A stretch of 64,000 nt of DNA from JABCYV01 sp963696025 (lineage in GTDB: Bacteria > Acidobacteriota > Terriglobia > Terriglobales > Acidobacteriaceae), in the NCBI GenBank assembly GCA_963696025.1, contig CAVOII010000004.1, positions 496,001 through 560,000 of the forward strand, given 5' to 3'. The notes under the pieces are model-generated. The model saw nothing but the letters and a program-made list of their open reading frames with translations, had not been told where the DNA came from and searched no databases. The position numbers and the translations under genes were made by a program. Positions 44,545-52,651 of this stretch are shown piece after piece (positions within the stretch are counted from its first letter, which is position 1; each line of letters begins with the position of its first letter).

Positions 44545-47217
44545 TTGAACATTCTGGTGAAGTACATACGTCTGTACGGCTTTGAACACAAGCGCACCGA
44601 AGGGCAGTTTGAAGTCACCTGGAATGAATTGCAGCAAGGCATGCCGAAAGGAACTGATGGCGGATTTTTGCTTGGCGTCTCTGAAAACAGGCTGCTCGTG
44701 GATGGCATCGCGCTCGAGAGTGGACAGGCGGAGCGCAGCTTCGCCAAACTACTGACCACTGCCGGCCTGGCCAGTATCCATTTTTCCAATAAGGTTACGG
44801 TTGATGACTTTGCCCGCCTGGTGCGTGCTTTTGCCCTAGGCGGTTCGAAGGCTCAGGATGTGGTCAAGCAAATTAAGGACACGTTCGGAGACAACAAGCA
44901 GGCTTCCATCAGGATCAATGAAGTCAAGTTTGTTGCCGCCGATCCCTCGACCGGGGATGTAACCATCGCAGCCCAGATCGCGGCGCAAACTCTGGGTCCG
45001 GAGTTCAAGCAGTGGTTGAACGATCCCCAGAAGTTATTGCAGCTTATTGCGGCCGCTGAAGGGGCGCAAAGCGCCGGTGGTGGTGGCGGAGGAGGTGGCA
45101 CTGGAGGGGGTGGCGGCCATCCGGGCGGCGTTCCCGTCGGAAATGTGCCCAACGTTCCGGCTCCGGCTGGCGGCGGCAATCCAGTCAACGGTGAAGGCAC
45201 AGGGGTTTGGGCGGGCGGCGTTGTTCCCTTGCAGGAAGAAGAGGTAGTGCAAGCCATCCGTCTGCTTACCAAATTCGGGCAAGTAAGCGCTGACCCCAGC
45301 GCACAGCCGGAGCTGCTACAAAAAGAGATCAGTGAAACTGATGCGAACACGAAAATTAACCTGCAGCAATTATTGCAGAGCCTGGCATCGACCATACCTG
45401 AGCCGAGCAACGACACCCCACTGCTGATGAAAGCGGCTGAGCATATGGCCATCCGTTTCGCCCTAGACCGTTTCCAGAAGGGCGAAGTGAAGGTCAATGC
45501 GGTGCACCAGATGATGGAGCACATGAGCCGGCAGATGGATACGTTGCGCCAGATTCTGCGCATCCAAGAAGACAAGATGGGCAAGGCCGGCATCCTGGTG
45601 GAGTCGCATGCCGACATTCTTGACCGAATGTTTTGGGCCGAAGTGCCGGAGGCGGGCAAGAAGAGCGTGCTGCTGTCCCATGAGGCTCCATGCGTGCCTC
45701 CACGCAACGTGCGTCAATTCGTCGAACTGCTGCTGGACCGCGCTGACAAGGAAACGGCGGGTGCCATTCTGGGTAACTACATCAATTGCCTGGATGCGAA
45801 GGATGGGGAGTCTCGCCGCAAGACCGCAACCGGATTGAGTCAGCTGGCTGATTTGTTTGCTACCGCGGGCGGGGATGTGATGAGCGCCACATTGCGAAAG
45901 ATGGGCGAGGCGCTTGGCAAGGAAGCAGATCCGGAAATGCAGAGTCTGCTGGGTGCCGCGTTTGTGCGGCTAAGTGCCGAAGCCAGCTCCCATAAACAAT
46001 ACGACGCGTTAAGCGAACTCTGCCAGGCGATGGATTCGATCGCCAAGCAACGGCCGGTGCTGGCGACCGAACTGCGTCCGCGCATCGGCGTGGAAAACCG
46101 CCTGCCTGAGTTCATTGAAGAAGCTCTGCATCTGCCGCAATTCCCACCGGACTTGCTGGAGGTTCTGCGGCATACGTCGCAAGCGTCGGTGGAACATCTT
46201 GCCGACCGGTTCTTCCGCTGCATGCGGCGCGAAGAGTGCGACCGCATGGTAGACCTTGCACGGGAACTCGGTGCTCCAGCGCAGCAACAGCTACGAGAGA
46301 TGCTGCGAACCGGACAGCCGCGGCATGCTGCATCGGTGGTTGGATTGATGAGCCGCCTGGATGTGCCCACGCTGCTGGAGTTGCTGCCTGTACGCCTGCC
46401 AGAGTGGAACCGCTTTTACCATGACGTGATCGTGCGTCAAGTGGCTTATGGCGCGGCTCATGATCGCGGCCGCTCGCTGCTGGAGCTTCTGGAAATTCTC
46501 GATCCCCTGGTGCTGCCGCAAGCGGTAGATGAGATTGGCATGAGCGGTGATCGCACAGCGGTCCCACCTTTGATTGTGCTGGCGGAAGCAGGCGAGGCGC
46601 AGGACCGGTCGCCTCTGCTGCAACTGAAGGCCGTCGAGTCTCTCGGCCGGTTGCGGGAGCCTGAGGCGATTCCGGTCCTTCGCAATCTTCTGGAAGCCAA
46701 GAAAATGTGGAAGTGGGCAAATCACCGGGAGTTGCGCATTGCGGCGGCGCAAGCCCTGGTCAAAATCGATCCCCGTTACGGGAGTCAAGTGATGTCCGAC
46801 AGCGGGCTGGACACCGCTGAATTGGCGGTTGCCCCTCTGGATGCGGCGCCAGCCTGTCCGTGGGTGCGGCAGCGTCGTTATGAGCGGATTGTTTTGCGCA
46901 AGACCCTGTCAGCCGTGATCAGCAGTTCGTGGGGAAAATCCAGCATTCTGATTCGCGAATTGAGCCTGGGCGGCGGCATGGGGACGAAGGAAGACAACCT
47001 TCGAGTCGGCTCGGAAGCCAATATCGATATCTCGGTAGGCGTGCGCCACGTCCGCGGGCAAGTGCTGCTGCGCCGCGCTCGAGTCAACGAAGTAGGTTTT
47101 GAACTGGTGAATACGGATCTGGAAAGCCGTTACCGATTGCGCCGGGTGCTGGTGGAGTCCGTCGAGCATGCGCCCGAGACCAAGGGCGGAGACTGGGATG
47201 GCCAGCGCAAGCTCTAG
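44545..47217 (+). CDS. HEAT-repeat-like protein with C-terminal PilZ-like domain
   Basis: At least 890 residues. The N-terminal 130 residues (NILVKYIRLYGFEHKRTEG, LLLVDG-like strand) form an unknown domain. A Gly-rich linker (residues about 177-200) is followed by long helical HEAT-like repeats (LVLPQAVDEIGMSGDRTAVP and LGRLREPEAIPVLRNLLEAK). The end (about 768-872) resembles PilZ: RQRRYERIVLRKTLSAVISS, IRELSLGGGMG and GQVLLRRARVNEVGFELVN. PilZ domains bind cyclic-di-GMP in many proteins; the RxxxR motif here is only approximate. The coding pattern continues upstream of this TTG (SARAFVHS), and an AGGAG lies seven bases before an ATT at 44482, so the true start may be further upstream. Confidence 0.72.
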   Translation: MNILVKYIRLYGFEHKRTEGQFEVTWNELQQGMPKGTDGGFLLGVSENRLLVDGIALESGQAERSFAKLLTTAGLASIHFSNKVTVDDFARLVRAFALGGSKAQDVVKQIKDTFGDNKQASIRINEVKFVAADPSTGDVTIAAQIAAQTLGPEFKQWLNDPQKLLQLIAAAEGAQSAGGGGGGGGTGGGGGHPGGVPVGNVPNVPAPAGGGNPVNGEGTGVWAGGVVPLQEEEVVQAIRLLTKFGQVSADPSAQPELLQKEISETDANTKINLQQLLQSLASTIPEPSNDTPLLMKAAEHMAIRFALDRFQKGEVKVNAVHQMMEHMSRQMDTLRQILRIQEDKMGKAGILVESHADILDRMFWAEVPEAGKKSVLLSHEAPCVPPRNVRQFVELLLDRADKETAGAILGNYINCLDAKDGESRRKTATGLSQLADLFATAGGDVMSATLRKMGEALGKEADPEMQSLLGAAFVRLSAEASSHKQYDALSELCQAMDSIAKQRPVLATELRPRIGVENRLPEFIEEALHLPQFPPDLLEVLRHTSQASVEHLADRFFRCMRREECDRMVDLARELGAPAQQQLREMLRTGQPRHAASVVGLMSRLDVPTLLELLPVRLPEWNRFYHDVIVRQVAYGAAHDRGRSLLELLEILDPLVLPQAVDEIGMSGDRTAVPPLIVLAEAGEAQDRSPLLQLKAVESLGRLREPEAIPVLRNLLEAKKMWKWANHRELRIAAAQALVKIDPRYGSQVMSDSGLDTAELAVAPLDAAPACPWVRQRRYERIVLRKTLSAVISSSWGKSSILIRELSLGGGMGTKEDNLRVGSEANIDISVGVRHVRGQVLLRRARVNEVGFELVNTDLESRYRLRRVLVESVEHAPETKGGDWDGQRKL

Positions 47218-47240
47218 TTTCTGATTACTGGATCAAGAAG

Positions 47241-47271
47241 AAAAGCCTCCAGCAAGCGGAGGCTTTTGAGT
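47241..47271 (+). terminator. Rho-independent terminator after the HEAT/PilZ gene
   Basis: AAAAGCCTCC (47241-47250), loop AGCAAGC, GGAGGCTTTT (47258-47267), then GAGTTTT. The A-rich and T-rich flanks would work in both directions. Confidence 0.85.
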
Positions 47272-47287
47272 TTTGGGGGATTCTTCC

Positions 47288-47386
47288 AGGTAGTGGTGCA
47301 GTTCCAGACGGAAGCGAGCCAAACGCGCGACGATTGCGTCGCAAAAAGCGCTTGCTCAGGATGACAACCAAACTGCACCACTACCT
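47288..47386. mobile_element. MITE-like element with 16-bp perfect terminal inverted repeats
   Basis: A 99-base element starts AGGTAGTGGTGCAGTT and ends AACTGCACCACTACCT, an exact 16-bp inverted repeat. The interior contains GAAGCGAGCC, a GCGTCGC word and CTTGCTCAGGATGACAACC. It encodes no protein. Related longer copies lie at 44169-44327 and 431-562. The layout is that of a nonautonomous transposable element; no target duplication is obvious. Confidence 0.75.
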
Positions 47387-47390
47387 AGTT

Positions 47391-47696
47391 CTACTTGACC
47401 TTGGCAAAGATAATAACCAGCGTGTACAGCGCCAGGGACTCGATCAGCGCCAGACCTAGAATCAGCGCCAACTGAATGCCGGCACGAGCCGCGGGGTTTC
47501 GTGCCAGACCCTCGGCCGCAGCCGCCGTGGCTTTGGCCTGGGCCAAACCGCAGATGGCTGAGGCAATCGCCATAGAGAATCCAGCAGTAATGGCAACCCA
47601 GTTGACCCCGCTGGCGGCTTCCCCGCCCTGCGCGAAGACCGGCACCACCAGGAACATGCAGGCCAGCGCCATGAACAGATAACTCAGCTTACGCAT
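47391..47696 (-). CDS. atpE: ATP synthase subunit c with signal-like presequence
   Basis: ATG 47694-47696 is preceded by AAGGAG at seven to eight bases. The 101-residue product begins with a signal-like segment (MRKLSYLFMALACMFLVVPV, then FAQGGEAASG) before the usual two-helix hairpin. Helix 1 ends ICGLAQAKATAAAAEGLARN and helix 2 reads LALILGLALIESLALYTLVI. The ion-binding Glu86 is in IESL. Gln53, Glu86, Ser87 and Tyr91 align with residues that hold sodium in Ilyobacter-type c rings. It forms the Fo rotor ring. It is last in the minus-strand group atpZ-atpI-atpB-atpE. Confidence 0.93.
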   Translation of the reverse strand: MRKLSYLFMALACMFLVVPVFAQGGEAASGVNWVAITAGFSMAIASAICGLAQAKATAAAAEGLARNPAARAGIQLALILGLALIESLALYTLVIIFAKVK

Positions 47697-47840
47697 TTTG
47701 TTTCTCCTTGTGATTATGAATGGCCGCCAGTGGGTGGTTGACATCATCCTCGTGCAGATGCCCTCACGCTTGCGGCTAAAACCAGTGGTCAGTGGTCAGC
47801 ACTCGATTTCTCTTTGACCACTCACCACTAGCCACTCTCT

Positions 47841-48572
47841 TTAGTGCTCTTCCGCCACCGCTCCTGCCAGGTACACGGTGGTCAGTAGGATGAAGATGTA
47901 AGTTTGCAAGAACGAAACACCGATATGAAGACCAAGGAAAATAATGGGTACGCCAAGTGGAACTAGAGAAAAGAAAACCAGTGTGACCATGTCGCCGGCG
48001 AACATGTTGGCAAAGAGACGGATGGTCAACGAAAGTACGCGGGCCAGATGACTGATAAGCTCGATCGGGATCATCAGCGGCGCCAGGATCGGCATGGGGC
48101 CGGCAAAATGCTTCAAATATCCAATACCAGCATGCTTGAATCCCTGGACCTGGTAGTAGACAAAGGCGCAGATGGCGCAGCCCAGCGGAACTACGGGAAC
48201 CGCGGTAGGCGATTCGAATCCTGGAATTAGCCCGATCAGATTACAGAACAAAATAAAGAAAGCCAGCGTCATGAGGAAGGGCGTGAAGCCTTCACTATGG
48301 TGTCCGACGATCTCAGCGCTCTGACCTTCGATGAAGCCCTCGGCTCCCTCGAAAATGTGCTGCAAGGGACCTGGGCTATCCACTGAAAGCCGCGACCGCA
48401 CCAGGGCAAATAGGATCACCAGAAACACGAACACTAATAGCTCCATCGCAACCGTGTCCCTGATCGGTGCCTGGGGATGCTTAACTGGAATGTGGAGCGC
48501 CTGCAGCAGCGCGGTGACCGGACCGGCGAAGAGGTGGTTCAGAAGCGCAGTAAACCAGAGTTGTTCCTGCAT
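47841..48572 (-). CDS. atpB: ATP synthase subunit a
   Basis: The 243-residue membrane protein has five or six helices. It has MQEQLWFTALLNHLFAGPV near the start, the conserved FCNLIGLIPGFESPT, and the essential Arg in LSLTIRLFANMFAGDMV, plus IGVSFLQTYIFILLTTVYLA at the end. The subunit forms the half channels beside the c ring. It lies between atpI (48616) and atpE (47391), the usual Fo order, with a 140-base spacer before atpE that holds repeated short words. Confidence 0.95.
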   Translation of the reverse strand: MQEQLWFTALLNHLFAGPVTALLQALHIPVKHPQAPIRDTVAMELLVFVFLVILFALVRSRLSVDSPGPLQHIFEGAEGFIEGQSAEIVGHHSEGFTPFLMTLAFFILFCNLIGLIPGFESPTAVPVVPLGCAICAFVYYQVQGFKHAGIGYLKHFAGPMPILAPLMIPIELISHLARVLSLTIRLFANMFAGDMVTLVFFSLVPLGVPIIFLGLHIGVSFLQTYIFILLTTVYLAGAVAEEH

Positions 48573-48615
48573 GAATCAGCTCTCAGGTTCTTCTTTCAAT
48601 TTTAATCGGGGATGC

Positions 48616-49026
48616 TTAAAGTCCACGCGCCAGCGCCACGTACAGCTCATAGGCGGCTTCGCACGCGATGCCCGCTACGGGCAGGAACAGGCCGGCAAAG
48701 AGCCCGTAAAGACTCGCGGGGTTAACACTGAATATAACATAGGCTGCGAGAGCCATCAAAAAGTAGCGTAGCAGGAAACGCAGCACGATACCCTTGCTCG
48801 ATTGCGGATGGCCGGCGGAGGCGATGCGATCGGCGAGAGCGGTCACCACGCGCTTGAGCCAGTGAAAATTCAAATAGGCAACGGCGCATCCGCAGGCAAA
48901 TCCCAACGCGATACGCCAGCCGTAGACTCCCAAAGCGGCGACGCTGAACACAAGCGCAAGCACAACCATGGAATGCGAGATGCGACTGAGGGCGCCGGAT
49001 TGGAAGGAGTCGTCGTCTGCGTCCAT
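48616..49026 (-). CDS. atpI: ATP synthase subunit I (AtpI-like)
   Basis: The ATG at 49024-49026 begins MDADDDSFQSGALSRISHSM. The 136-residue product has four hydrophobic helices (MVVLALVFSVAALGVYGW, IALGFACGCAVAYLNFHWL, FLLRYFLMALAAYVIF, LYGLFAGLFLPVAGIACEA) and the Fo I-type pattern AYLNFHWLKRVV. AtpI helps assemble the c ring and may act with AtpZ. It starts 24 bases after atpZ and is followed closely by atpB. Confidence 0.82.
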   Translation of the reverse strand: MDADDDSFQSGALSRISHSMVVLALVFSVAALGVYGWRIALGFACGCAVAYLNFHWLKRVVTALADRIASAGHPQSSKGIVLRFLLRYFLMALAAYVIFSVNPASLYGLFAGLFLPVAGIACEAAYELYVALARGL

Positions 49027-49049
49027 GGTCAAAGGTTGCGACAAGAGAA

Positions 49050-49295
49050 TTAGTCCGAAGAAGAAGTCACAGTGCGAATGAGTTCGACGAATCCCGCCAC
49101 AATACCGAGGACCAGCCCGGCCAGATACAACCACGTAGTATGCAGCCAGCGATCCAAGCCCGCCCCGATCAGCCATCCTGCGAAAGTTGCCGCCGGAAGA
49201 ACGAATGCCAATTGGCTATAAGCGGCCAGTTGGACCAATGGACTCTTCTTGTCAGGAGAATGGTTCTCGGGGGAGTGGTCGCTACGGGTTGGCAT
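49050..49295 (-). CDS. atpZ: AtpZ-like ATP synthase accessory protein
   Basis: ATG 49293-49295 is chosen; the longer frame to 49397 runs into the nuoN spacer. The 81-residue product has two helices: QLAAYSQLAFVLPAATFAGW and TWLYLAGLVLGIVAGFVELI, joined by GLDRWLHT. This pattern (small two-helix protein, Gly-rich first helix, Asp/Arg loop) fits AtpZ/AtpI-like proteins linked to Mg/Ca transport and Fo assembly. It is first in the group atpZ-atpI-atpB-atpE. Confidence 0.82.
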   Translation of the reverse strand: MPTRSDHSPENHSPDKKSPLVQLAAYSQLAFVLPAATFAGWLIGAGLDRWLHTTWLYLAGLVLGIVAGFVELIRTVTSSSD

Positions 49296-49397
49296 AAAAA
49301 CCAGACGGGCGTCAGATCTTAGACCTTGGAAGTGCAATCTCAGCCAGCCGAATCCGCTTGATTTCCGAATCCGAGGTCTGAGGCTCGATGTCTGCAC

Positions 49398-50936
49398 TTA
49401 GCGTATCAGACGGGCCACGGTGGGCGCATTGACGATGCCCAACGACCAGTTGACCACCTGGATGAACCGGTCTGGAAAGACGCCGATGAAGACGGTAGCA
49501 AAAGCGGTTACGCCCAGGGCAACCCGCATGCCGGCGCTGACCGGGAGGCGAGTCTTGTCCAAAGCTTCACGCATAAACATCTGGTTGGCGATTCGCAGAT
49601 AGTAGTACAGGCCGAAGACGGAGTAGAGCACGCCCAGAGAGGCCAGAACGTAGTGTCCGCTTTCGATCAGGCTCAGGAAAATAAAATACTTCCCGTAGAA
49701 GCCCGCCAGCGGCGGGATTCCCGCCAAGGACAACAGGAAAATCAACATCAGCACAGCTTCGGTGGGAGAGCGAAAAAAGAGGCCAGCGATATCGTCAATC
49801 TCGTCCCCGATTACATTCCGCTGCCGCAGCGATGCAATTACGGCGAATGCGCCCAGGTTCATGAAGGTGTAGACCAACAGGTAGATGAGGATGCCTTTGA
49901 TGCCATCCGCGGTAGGATAGTGGGCATCGCCGGCAATCAGGCCAAGCAGCATGTAGCCGACGTGCGCGATCGAAGAATAAGCCAGAAGACGCTTCAGGTT
50001 ATTTTGGGTCAAAGCGGCCAGGTTCGCGCCAGTCATGGTAGCAATCGAGACAAACACCAGCAGCGGTACGTACACGGGACGCAACGGAGCGAGTCCGTAC
50101 AGAAATATCCGTAGCAACAACGCCCAGGCCGCGGCCTTCACCGCAACCGACATGAATCCGGTGATGCTCGTGGGAGCGCCTTCGTATGCGTCCGGCGCCC
50201 ATTGATGAAAGGGGATGGCGGCGATTTTGAAAAACAGACCCGTCGCGGTCGTCAGCAGGGCGACAATAATGACCGGATCGATTTTTCCTTGGTTGCCTTG
50301 GATTCGCTGCGCCAGTCCGCGGGCTATCTGTTGCAGATTGGTGCTGCCGGTGATTCCATAAAACAGAGAGAGTCCGTAGGCGAAGATGCCCGAAGAAAAT
50401 GCTCCCAGCAGCAGGTACTTCAGCGCGGCTTCGTTGGAGCGGCGGTCGCGGCGCAAAAAGCCCACCAGAATGTAAGTGGAAATCGCCATCAATTCCAAGC
50501 CGATGAAGATGAGGACGATGTCTATACCAGCCGCCATGCACATCATGCCGACGACGGAGAACAGGATCAAGGCGTAGTACTCGCCGTGATTTTCGTGCTC
50601 AATCTCCATGTAACGGACGGAGGTCAGGATAACAATGGCAGCGCCTGCGAGAAATAAGCACCAGAAATAGATGGCGAACCGATCCACCACCATCGAGTTC
50701 GCCAGCGCGGGCTGGCCGAGGAGTCTGAAAGTCGCCAGAAAATTGAGGATTTTCCAGATTGCCACCGCCGCAAACCCCAACCCGACAAGCGCGGTCACAG
50801 CGTTTATCCACTTCTGCTGCGCAGGAAGCATCAGGTCAATGAGCAGGATGCCAAGCGCGAAGAGAGTTAACAGCGTGATCGGCAGCGCCATCAGGTAATC
50901 GGTGGGGCTGAACATTTGGGTGATCGCGCCGGGCAC
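49398..50936 (-). CDS. nuoN: NADH-quinone oxidoreductase subunit N
   Basis: The 512-residue antiporter-like subunit of complex I has about 14 helices. Typical segments are GVDIVLIFIGLELMAISTYI, FKIAAIPFHQWAPDAYEGAP and LLAYSSIAHVGYMLLGLIAG, with Lys residues on the proton path. It ends the nuo cluster and abuts nuoM (stop of nuoM at 50937). The first gene of the atp group follows about 100 bases later, so the two groups may be read together. Confidence 0.95.
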   Translation of the reverse strand: MPGAITQMFSPTDYLMALPITLLTLFALGILLIDLMLPAQQKWINAVTALVGLGFAAVAIWKILNFLATFRLLGQPALANSMVVDRFAIYFWCLFLAGAAIVILTSVRYMEIEHENHGEYYALILFSVVGMMCMAAGIDIVLIFIGLELMAISTYILVGFLRRDRRSNEAALKYLLLGAFSSGIFAYGLSLFYGITGSTNLQQIARGLAQRIQGNQGKIDPVIIVALLTTATGLFFKIAAIPFHQWAPDAYEGAPTSITGFMSVAVKAAAWALLLRIFLYGLAPLRPVYVPLLVFVSIATMTGANLAALTQNNLKRLLAYSSIAHVGYMLLGLIAGDAHYPTADGIKGILIYLLVYTFMNLGAFAVIASLRQRNVIGDEIDDIAGLFFRSPTEAVLMLIFLLSLAGIPPLAGFYGKYFIFLSLIESGHYVLASLGVLYSVFGLYYYLRIANQMFMREALDKTRLPVSAGMRVALGVTAFATVFIGVFPDRFIQVVNWSLGIVNAPTVARLIR

Positions 50937-52589
50937 TTATTTGCTCTCCTTGGTACGACCCGCACCATCCGAAGCGAGCTGTGCGGCATGCACGTTTGCG
51001 TCAGAAGATGGAAGTTCATCCCCGGGCTTGACCGACGCATTGACCGCGCCACTGGTCCCCGGATAGCCGGGACGAACCGTCTGCACAATCTGGTTCACCG
51101 GTTGCTCCAGTATTTGGAAAAAGGGCTTGGGATATAGGCCGATCCAGAGCGCCATAATGAGTAAGGGGGCGAAGGTCAAGATTTCGCGCGGCGTGAGGTC
51201 GTGTAATTTTTCATTCTTGGGATTGGTTACCGTCCCGAAGAACACGCGCTGGTAGAGCCACAACAGGTAGGCAGCGGCCAGAATCACGCCGGGCACAGCC
51301 CAGGCCGCCCATCGCCAGTTCTCCATGAAGGTGCCTTGCAGGATGGTGAACTCGCCGACGAAGCCGTTGAGTAGCGGCAGTCCCATCGATGAAAGGAACA
51401 TGATCATGGTGATGGTGGCGTAGACCGGCATGACGTTCGAGATGCCGCCGTATTCCGAAATCTCGCGGGTGTGCCGGCGCTCGTAGAGAATGCCGACGAT
51501 CAAGAACAGTGCGCCGGTCGAGATGCCGTGATTGATCTGCTGCAACACCGAGCCGCTCAGCCCCAACGGGGTCAGGGCGAAGATTCCCAGGGTGCAAAAG
51601 CCGAGATGGCTGACCGACGAATAGGCCACCAGCTTTTTCATGTCTTTTTGCATCAGGGAGACCAAAGCGCCGTAGATGATGCCCACGATGGAGAGGCCGA
51701 TCATCCAGCCGCGCACGGTCACATTTAAAAAGGTGGCTGAGTTGGTTATGACCTGCGGAAAGAATGGCAGCGAGAAGCGGACAAATCCATAGGTCCCCAT
51801 TTTCAGCAGAACGCCGGCCAGGATGACTGAACCCGCGGTAGGAGCTTCCACGTGCGCGTCCGGCAGCCAGGTGTGGAAGGGGAACATCGGCACCTTAATG
51901 GCGAATCCCAGAAAGAATGCCAGGAAGAGCCAGATCGCATAGTGGAAAGGGATCTGCGGCGCCGTCTTGTAGAGTTCAGGGATGGAAAACGTATATGTTC
52001 CAGTGGCGGCGTGGTGATGGAAATAGAGGAACAGAATGCCCAGCAGCATCAGCACTGAGCCAAACAGCGTGTACAGGAAGAACTTGATAGCCGCGTAAAG
52101 CTTGCGCGGGCCGCCCCAGATGCCGATCAACAGATACATCGGGACGAGCATGGCTTCCCAGAAAACAAAGAACAGGAAGAAATCGAGCGACATAAAGACG
52201 CCCAGCATGCCCGTCTGCAGCACCAGAAACCAGATGTAATATTCCTTTACGCGAGTTTCGATCGCAGTCCATGAGGAGAGAATCGAAACCCAGCCTAGCA
52301 GCGTGGTCAGCATTATCAGCAGGAAGGAGATGCCATCAATACCCAGGTTGTAGCCAGCGCCGATCGATGGGATCCAGTTGTTGGGGGAGCCTTCGAGAAA
52401 CTTGAAGCCGGGCTGGAAGCGCTGCGCCCAGAACATGGGCACCAGGGGAATGGAGATCAATAGTCCGGCCAGCGCAAAGATGTTCGCGATCCAGCGGATG
52501 GCGTCTTTGTTTTCCTTAGGAACAAAAAGGAGGACGAGAGCGCCGAGTAGGGGCGTGAACAGAATGATTGAGAGAATGTGACTTTGCAT
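50937..52589 (-). CDS. nuoM: NADH-quinone oxidoreductase subunit M
   Basis: The 550-residue antiporter-like subunit has about 14 helices. Typical segments are FFVFWEAMLVPMYLLIGIWG, FAIKVPMFPFHTWLPDAHVE, VSHLGFCTLGIFALTP and LPLLNGFVGEFTILQG. The C-terminal tail after the last helix is long and hydrophilic (about 50 residues), which is not unusual for this phylum. It lies between nuoL and nuoN with short spacers. Confidence 0.95.
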   Translation of the reverse strand: MQSHILSIILFTPLLGALVLLFVPKENKDAIRWIANIFALAGLLISIPLVPMFWAQRFQPGFKFLEGSPNNWIPSIGAGYNLGIDGISFLLIMLTTLLGWVSILSSWTAIETRVKEYYIWFLVLQTGMLGVFMSLDFFLFFVFWEAMLVPMYLLIGIWGGPRKLYAAIKFFLYTLFGSVLMLLGILFLYFHHHAATGTYTFSIPELYKTAPQIPFHYAIWLFLAFFLGFAIKVPMFPFHTWLPDAHVEAPTAGSVILAGVLLKMGTYGFVRFSLPFFPQVITNSATFLNVTVRGWMIGLSIVGIIYGALVSLMQKDMKKLVAYSSVSHLGFCTLGIFALTPLGLSGSVLQQINHGISTGALFLIVGILYERRHTREISEYGGISNVMPVYATITMIMFLSSMGLPLLNGFVGEFTILQGTFMENWRWAAWAVPGVILAAAYLLWLYQRVFFGTVTNPKNEKLHDLTPREILTFAPLLIMALWIGLYPKPFFQILEQPVNQIVQTVRPGYPGTSGAVNASVKPGDELPSSDANVHAAQLASDGAGRTKESK

Positions 52590-52651
52590 TTTTCAGTCCG
52601 TTACGTGGGCGAGGGCGCTCGCGCCACACAATCGCCCGCGCGACAAAATCC

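Noticed and set aside
44885..45707. Minus-strand frame of more than 270 codons in the HEAT/PilZ gene
   Set aside because: Antisense shadow created by GC-rich codons and the Gly linker.
431..47386. Scattered GC-rich repeats as a CRISPR array
   Set aside because: The copies are tens of kilobases apart with no regular spacers and no cas genes.
48200..48225. tRNA-like word GATTCGAATCC
   Set aside because: It lies inside atpB coding sequence and no cloverleaf can be drawn around it.
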